This document shows, piece after piece, positions 59,460 to 64,000 of a DNA stretch of 64,000 bases. The notes beneath the pieces were generated by a model. That model searched no databases and was not told the DNA's origin. It worked only from the letters and a program-made list of their open reading frames with translations. The position numbers were made by a program, and so were the translations under genes. Source of the DNA: Chitinophaga sedimenti. Its GTDB lineage: Bacteria > Bacteroidota > Bacteroidia > Chitinophagales > Chitinophagaceae. Within the stretch, counting starts at the first letter, position 1. Each line of letters opens with the position of its first letter. The DNA lies in the NCBI RefSeq assembly GCF_023156195.1, contig NZ_JAKUKA010000001.1, positions 62,001-126,000 on the forward strand, given 5' to 3'.

Positions 59460-61459
59460 TGAGGCGGTTATTGTTGTTGATATGGATGGCTGGTCCGCTG
59501 GCGGCAAACGTACAGGATAAATTGACCGTTTTGCCGTACGAGCCGCTGCCATTAGGCGCTGTTCAACCGGAAGGCTGGCTGCTCGATCAGCTGAAGATCA
59601 TGAAAACCGGCGCCACCGGCCGCCTCGACGAATATTACTGGAAAGTAAAAAACGATAACGGCTGGCTCGGCGGGAAAGGCGACGGCTGGGAAGAAACGCC
59701 ATACTGGCTCGATGGCGCCGTGCCATTGGCTTACCAGCTGAACGATCCCGCGCTTAAATCGAAAGTGCTCAAATACATCAACTGGACACTCGATAACCAA
59801 CGCCCATCCGGCTTTTTTGGGCCCATTACGAAAAATGAACGCGAAGGTAAAAAGACGGAAACCGATCCTGCGAACGGGGAAGACTGGTGGCCGCGCATGG
59901 TGATGCTGAAAGTTTTGCAGCAGTACTACACCGCGACCGGCGACAAACGCGTGATCCCGTTCATGACGAAATATTTCCGCTACCAGTTGAACAGCCTGAA
60001 AGCCTGTCCGCTCGGCAAGTGGACCGAATGGGCCACCGCCCGTGGCGGCGATAACCTGGCCAGCGTTTACTGGTTGTACCGCCAAACCGGCGATGACTAC
60101 CTGCTGCAGCTCGGCGACCTCATTTACGCACAAACCACGCCCTGGACCAACTACTTCGGCGCACGCGACTGGGTGATGGAGGCCGCTGCACAACAGAACA
60201 GTCATGCCTGGATGGACCGTCACGGTGTAAACGTGGCGATGGGTATTAAGCTGCCCGCCATCTACTACCAGGCGAAAAACGATACGCATTACCTCGACAG
60301 CCTCCGCACCGGCTTTAAGGATATTATGACGCTGCATGGCCTGCCCCATGGCATGTTTTCGGCCGACGAAGATTTACATGGCAACGACCCGAAACAGGGC
60401 GTGGAGCTCTGCGCCACCGTAGAAACCATGTATTCGCTGGAAGAAGCGCTGTCTATCACCGGTGCGCTGCCTTACGCCGATGCTATCGAACGCATGACCT
60501 TTAACGCGCTGCCGGGGCAGATTACCGACGATTTCGTATCACGCCAATACTTCATGGTGGCCAACCAGGTGCAGGTAACACGCAACGTGTTCCAGTTTTC
60601 GCTGCCCTTTAACCGGGAAATGAACAACGTGTTTGGTCCGTATGCGGGTTACACCTGCTGTACCGCCAACATGCACCAGGGCTGGACAAAGTTCACCGCG
60701 AACCTTTGGTATGCCACGCCGGATAAGGGATTGGCGGCGTTGTTGTACAGTCCCTGCAAGGTAACCGCGAAAGTGGGTGCGCAGGGCACGACCGTAACGC
60801 TGACCGAAAAGACCGATTACCCTTTCAGCGGACAGCTCACGTTTGTGCTCAATACGAAAACCAAAGTGGAATTTCCATTGAGCCTGCGCGTGCCTGCCTG
60901 GTGTAAAGAGGCCGTGGTGTTGGTGAATGGACAGCCTTACAGCAAAGCCGCCGGTGGTAATATGGTCCACATTAAACGCAGCTGGAGCAACAACGATAAG
61001 GTGGAACTGCAATTGCCGATGGAGGTGAAAACCAGCAACTGGGCCAAAAACTCCCGCACCGTAGAACGCGGCCCGCTCGTGTATGCGTTGAAGATAGAAG
61101 AGCAGTGGCGCACCGATTCTATCCGTGAAGAAGGCATGTACTACGAAATACTGCCGAAGAGCGACTGGAACTACGGTCTGCCGCGCGAAGTGATCAAAGA
61201 TCCCGCGAAATTCCCGGAAGTAAAAACGAAACCCATGCCCGCCCATTTCGTATGGAACGCTGCCAATGCGCCCATCGAAATTGTAACAAAGGGCAAAAAG
61301 ATACCCGAGTGGAAAATCACCGACGGTTCGGCCGTACAACCGGTCACCACCCGCGAAGATGTATACCAGGGCAAAGTCCTGCCCGAGGCCCACACGATTA
61401 CCCTGATTCCGTACGGATGCTCGAAACTCCGTATAGTGGCCTTTCCTGTAGTGCCCTAA
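59459..61459 (+). CDS. GH127-superfamily (DUF1680) beta-L-arabinofuranosidase
   Basis: Intact 666-residue secreted enzyme with short signal MRRLLLLIWMAGPLAANVQ. The (alpha/alpha)6 barrel has NDPALKSKVLKYINWTLDNQ and DWWPRMVMLKVLQQYYTATG. The zinc/catalytic residues of the family are seen as Glu and Cys in GVELCATVETMYSL and the Cys-Cys pair in GYTCCTANMHQGWTKF. One of the paired cysteines is the likely nucleophile. The C-terminal beta domains follow from residue 430 (VKTSNWAKNSRTVERGPLVY). Probably releases L-arabinofuranose from pectic arabinan or arabinogalactan chains. It could belong to a sister family of GH127 with a different sugar. Confidence 0.88.
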   Translation: MRRLLLLIWMAGPLAANVQDKLTVLPYEPLPLGAVQPEGWLLDQLKIMKTGATGRLDEYYWKVKNDNGWLGGKGDGWEETPYWLDGAVPLAYQLNDPALKSKVLKYINWTLDNQRPSGFFGPITKNEREGKKTETDPANGEDWWPRMVMLKVLQQYYTATGDKRVIPFMTKYFRYQLNSLKACPLGKWTEWATARGGDNLASVYWLYRQTGDDYLLQLGDLIYAQTTPWTNYFGARDWVMEAAAQQNSHAWMDRHGVNVAMGIKLPAIYYQAKNDTHYLDSLRTGFKDIMTLHGLPHGMFSADEDLHGNDPKQGVELCATVETMYSLEEALSITGALPYADAIERMTFNALPGQITDDFVSRQYFMVANQVQVTRNVFQFSLPFNREMNNVFGPYAGYTCCTANMHQGWTKFTANLWYATPDKGLAALLYSPCKVTAKVGAQGTTVTLTEKTDYPFSGQLTFVLNTKTKVEFPLSLRVPAWCKEAVVLVNGQPYSKAAGGNMVHIKRSWSNNDKVELQLPMEVKTSNWAKNSRTVERGPLVYALKIEEQWRTDSIREEGMYYEILPKSDWNYGLPREVIKDPAKFPEVKTKPMPAHFVWNAANAPIEIVTKGKKIPEWKITDGSAVQPVTTREDVYQGKVLPEAHTITLIPYGCSKLRIVAFPVVP

Positions 61460-61481
61460 AGAATAACAGTAGATGATGTAG

Positions 61482-61514
61482 CCGGCGTTTCCATCCTGGA
61501 GCGCCGGTTTTTTT
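61482..61514 (+). terminator. Terminator of the GH5-like/GH127 operon
   Basis: Stem CCGGCG/CGCCGG (61482-61487 with 61502-61507), 14-base loop, then a run of seven T. Confidence 0.8.
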
Positions 61515-61559
61515 CTTTTATAGGCCAGCGTTTCAACACCCTTCAGCCGCCGCTGTGTC

Positions 61560-61590
61560 ACTCCCTTCAACGGCTTTAACTCCTTTCAAC
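61560..61590. repeat. Direct repeat ACTCCYTTCAAC
   Basis: ACTCCCTTCAAC (61560-61571) and ACTCCTTTCAAC (61579-61590) differ at one base and are 19 bases apart. A weaker third copy, ACACCCTTCAGC, is at 61536-61547. Confidence 0.45.
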
Positions 61591-61632
61591 TGTACAAAGA
61601 TACACCCCGCCAAACCCCGAAAGTTTGCCAGG

Positions 61633-61663
61633 ATGGAGAAAAAGTTGTCCAAAATGGAGAAAA
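61633..61663. promoter_or_regulatory. Direct repeat ATGGAGAAAA at 21-base spacing
   Basis: Two perfect copies, 61633-61642 and 61654-61663, 21 bases apart. The spacing equals that of the direct repeat before the GH5-like gene, but the word differs. Confidence 0.4.
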
Positions 61664-61706
61664 TATTCAACCCGGAATTTCATAAGTAATTGATCCTAAT
61701 AGGATT

Positions 61707-61760
61707 GTAAGAGGATCGTAACTAACTGTAACTAAAATGTAGCTAAATAGCGCTAAAACA
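61707..61760. repeat. Helically phased GTAACTAA-type repeats
   Basis: Five related words begin at 61707, 61718, 61728, 61739 and 61750 (GTAAGAGG, GTAACTAA, GTAACTAA, GTAGCTAA, GCGCTAAA). Steps of 11, 10, 11 and 11 bases place them on one face of the helix. Confidence 0.5.
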
Positions 61761-61788
61761 CTGGGGTTTCAGTTAGGATGCTCTTAGG

Positions 61789-61887
61789 ATCCTTTAACGA
61801 TCCTTCGGTGATCCTTCGACGTTGTTCGGTGCAGGGGCGGTTTTGACGGGGTTTAACCGAAGGATCACCGAGGGATCGTCGAAGGAT
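61789..61887. repeat. Long inverted repeat, 30-bp stem
   Basis: Arms 61789-61818 and 61858-61887 pair over 30 positions with 27 Watson-Crick pairs, two G-U pairs and one mismatch, around a 39-base loop. Each arm contains the word GATCCTTCGG or its complement, and AGGATC recurs upstream at 61712 and 61786. No T run follows, so a simple terminator is unlikely. Confidence 0.75.
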
Positions 61888-62090
61888 TATTGGGGGTATG
61901 TCGATTTCAGCCCCGCTTTCGAGCGCTTTCACCACAATTTTGGACTGCGTTCACCACCACGGGCATGTTCAGCTGAAGGGGTTGCGCTACTTTTGGCCTA
62001 ATAGCGATACCGCTGCTGAAGGGAGTGACCGACGGCGGCCCCATAGTACTACTATAGCCGATTCCAATACTCAATCTGTAAAAGGTTGGA

Positions 62091-62127
62091 TATGTGGGAA
62101 AAGCGTAATAACTTATCGCCCCACATA
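62091..62127 (+). promoter_or_regulatory. Stem-loop immediately before GH36
   Basis: Perfect 8-bp stem TATGTGGG/CCCACATA (62091-62098 with 62120-62127), loop of 21 bases, ending 11 bases before the GH36 start. Could be an operator or a leader structure covering the ribosome site. Confidence 0.4.
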
Positions 62128-62138
62128 AAAATGATACA

Positions 62139-64000
62139 ATGAAAAAATGCCTGATTGTGATGTTGGCCCTGTTACCCGCGGGCGCCATGTTGGCCCAGGA
62201 GCGTATTTCCGTTAACACCGACCACCTGCAGCTGGTATTTGCCGTAGACAAAGGAAAAGTATACCAGAGTTACTTCGGTGAAGCACTGCAGCATCCGAAT
62301 GACCTTTACAGCTGCCTGCCCGCCACGAAGCCTATATTGGCGCCGGCACCAGCAACCTGTTCGAACCAGCTATCCAGGCGCTGCATACCGATGGTAATCC
62401 GTCGCTGGACCTCCGTTTCGCAGGAGCAGACGGCAGTGAAAAAGATGGCGTGTCTACCACCGTTATTAAATTAAAAGATCCGAAATATCCGTTTGAGGTG
62501 GCGTTATACGTCGCCGCTTATAAACAGCAGGACGTGTTTAAAACCTGGACGGAAATCCGCCACCAGGAAAAAGGAAATGTGGTGCTGAGCAATTATGCGT
62601 CCGCCATGTTGCATTTCGACCGGCAACATTACTTCCTTACGCAGTTTCACGGCGACTGGGCCGAGGAAATGAAGATGCAGGAAAGTGAACTTACCAGCGG
62701 CATAAAGGTGCTGGACACTAAGCTGGGCACGCGTGCGGCCATGTATCAATCTCCATTTTTCATGCTATCGCTTAACAGACTTTCCACCGAAACGACTGGT
62801 GAAGTGGTGGGCGGCACACTGGCCTGGACGGGCAATTTCCGCTTTGCATTTGAGCTGGACGAAGTGAATTCGCTCCGTGTGGTGGCAGGTATTAATCCTT
62901 ATGCTTCTGCTTACACGCTGGCGCCGAATACCACGTTTACCACGCCTGGCTTCATATTCTCCTATTCCAACACGGGCCGCCACGACCTGAGCAACCGTTT
63001 GCAGCGCTGGGCCGCCAAATACGGCGTGCTTAACGGCGATAAACCCCGCGACGTGCTGCTCAACAACTGGGAAGCTACCTTCTTTGATTTTGATGAACCC
63101 AAACTCGCTACCCTGTTCGGCGAGGGGCACGACCTGGGCGCCGATATCTTTTTATTAGACGATGGCTGGTTCGCCAATAAATATCCCCGTAATGCAGACA
63201 ATGCCGGTCTGGGCGACTGGGAAGTGAATAAAAAGAAACTACCCAACGGAATCGGCAACCTCGTGAAAACCGCCGAGGGCAAAGGAATTAAGTTTGGCAT
63301 CTGGGTGGAGCCAGAAATGGTGAACCCTAAAAGTGAGCTGTATGAAAAACACCCCGACTGGGTACTGCAGCTGCAGAACCGGGAGGAGCATTATTACCGC
63401 AACCAACTGGTGCTGGACCTCATCAACCCCAAGGTGCAGGATTTCGTGTTCGGCGTGCTGGACAAATTACTCACGGAAAACCCGACCATCGCATATATCA
63501 AGTGGGATTGTAACCGGATGATCACAAACGCATATTCGCCTTACCTTAAAAATGACCAGTCGAAATTATACGTGGACTATGTGCGCGGTCTTTATAAAGT
63601 GCTGGACCGTGTGCGGGCAAAGTACCCGAGCCTGCCAATGATGCTCTGTTCCGGCGGTGGTGCGCGGGTAGACTATGGGGCACTGCCTTACTTCTCGGAG
63701 TTCTGGGCCAGCGATAATACCGATGGAGTAGAGCGGGTATACATGCAGTGGGGCTACAGCTATTTCTTTCCGTCCTTTACAGTGGCTGCCCACGTCACTT
63801 CCTGGGGCAAACAATCACTGAAATTCCGCACAGACGTGGCCATGATGGGCCGCCTGGGCTACGATATAGAACTGGATAAACTCTCCAAAGAGGAACTGGC
63901 ATTCAGCCGTAAAGCGGTGGCTACTTACAAAGCATTGCAACCGGTGATCGCACACGGTTCGTTGTACCGCCTCATTTCGCCGTACGAAGAAAACCGCGCG
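62139..64000 (+). CDS. GH36 alpha-galactosidase (partial at window end, one frame break)
   Basis: Signal peptide MKKCLIVMLALLPAGAMLAQ, then a beta-supersandwich with VNTDHLQLVFAVDKGKVYQS. Frame is lost near 62320; one C added gives LPRHEAYIGAGTSNLFEPAI and a frame open to the window edge, about 621 residues. GH36 barrel: DIFLLDDGWFANKYPRNADN, IKFGIWVEPEMVNPKSELYE, the nucleophile Asp in AYIKWDCNRMITNAYSP, and the acid/base region YFSEFWASDNTDGVERVYMQ. It releases alpha-galactose from oligosaccharides, probably in the periplasm. The family usually reaches about 700-730 residues, so roughly 100 are missing. Placed after the pectin locus, it may act on galactosylated side chains. Confidence 0.9.

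Larger units (their letters stand above)
61515..62138. other. Intergenic region rich in structured repeats, upstream of GH36
   Basis: 624 bases with no credible gene; a 60-codon leftward frame at 61753-61935 has no features of a protein. From left to right it holds two ACTCCYTTCAAC words, two ATGGAGAAAA words, a phased GTAA-type array, a 30-bp-stem hairpin and an 8-bp-stem hairpin just before GH36. It shows no complete Bacteroidota promoter. Confidence 0.6.

Noticed and set aside
60539..61570. A 343-codon leftward frame opposite GH127
   Set aside because: Antisense shadow of an intact enzyme gene; composition rich in residues typical of shadow frames and no motif.
61753..61935. A 60-codon leftward frame in the repeat-rich intergenic region
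   Set aside because: It reads through the inverted repeat and gives a low-complexity basic peptide without signal, domain or promoter.
61482..62138. A CRISPR array or tandem repeat locus in the GH127-GH36 gap
   Set aside because: Repeats are 8-14 bases long with unequal spacing and no unique spacers of constant length; no cas gene is present.

Overview
The window looks like a chromosomal segment of a Bacteroidota species close to Chitinophaga (family Chitinophagaceae). The basis is three SusC/SusD pairs, lipoproteins with Bacteroidota-type signals, FAS1 lipoproteins beside SusC/D, promoters of the form TTTG-N19-TAnnTTTG, and housekeeping proteins typical of that group (DUF2130, group III truncated haemoglobin, MerC, YheT-like hydrolase). 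The genus is an inference. About two thirds of the protein genes carry frame breaks. Nearly every break I rebuilt by hand is repaired by adding one or two bases, usually inside a short run of one base. I therefore read them as consensus deletion errors, not as pseudogenes, and give each gene its full repaired span.

Layout. 1-7.9 kb is housekeeping: the end of proB and proA (proline synthesis), a small membrane protein, a family 2 glycosyltransferase, a sensor kinase, tRNA-Leu(GAG), a DUF2130 protein, a HAD phosphatase, two identical tRNA-Gly(GCC) genes and an aldo/keto reductase. 8.3-14.7 kb is a compact outer-membrane uptake operon without enzymes: SusC, SusD, a FAS1 lipoprotein and a DUF5007-like lipoprotein. 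14.8-27.1 kb is mixed: lipocalin-like lipoprotein, GH18 chitinase, DUF1624-like membrane protein, a small SANT-like protein, an orphan LytTR response regulator, an AraC regulator, ankyrin protein, YheT-like hydrolase, DUF4397 lipoprotein, truncated haemoglobin, MerC protein and a PQQ dehydrogenase with a cytochrome c module.

27.3-57.5 kb is one large leftward polysaccharide utilisation locus. Fourteen genes with gaps of 0-34 bases run FAS1x4, SusC, SusD, FAS1, FAS1, SusC, SusD, GH106, a GH of uncertain family, a DUF4450-type GH, GH28, PL11, CE12 and GH105. A sulfatase follows behind a terminator. The enzymes fit rhamnogalacturonan-I: lyase and hydrolase cut the backbone, the esterase removes acetyl groups, and GH105 and GH106 finish unsaturated and rhamnosyl ends. 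Divergent from it (58.4-61.5 kb) is a GH5-like plus GH127 pair, then a GH36 alpha-galactosidase that runs off the window; these suit arabinose- and galactose-bearing side chains.

The least explained material is the FAS1 lipoproteins built into the SusC/D operons, and the two long intergenic regions at 57.5-58.4 and 61.5-62.1 kb. These hold a PurR/LacI-like palindrome, direct repeats spaced 21 bases, helically phased short repeats and a 30-bp-stem hairpin. No regulator dedicated to the pectin locus is encoded in the window.
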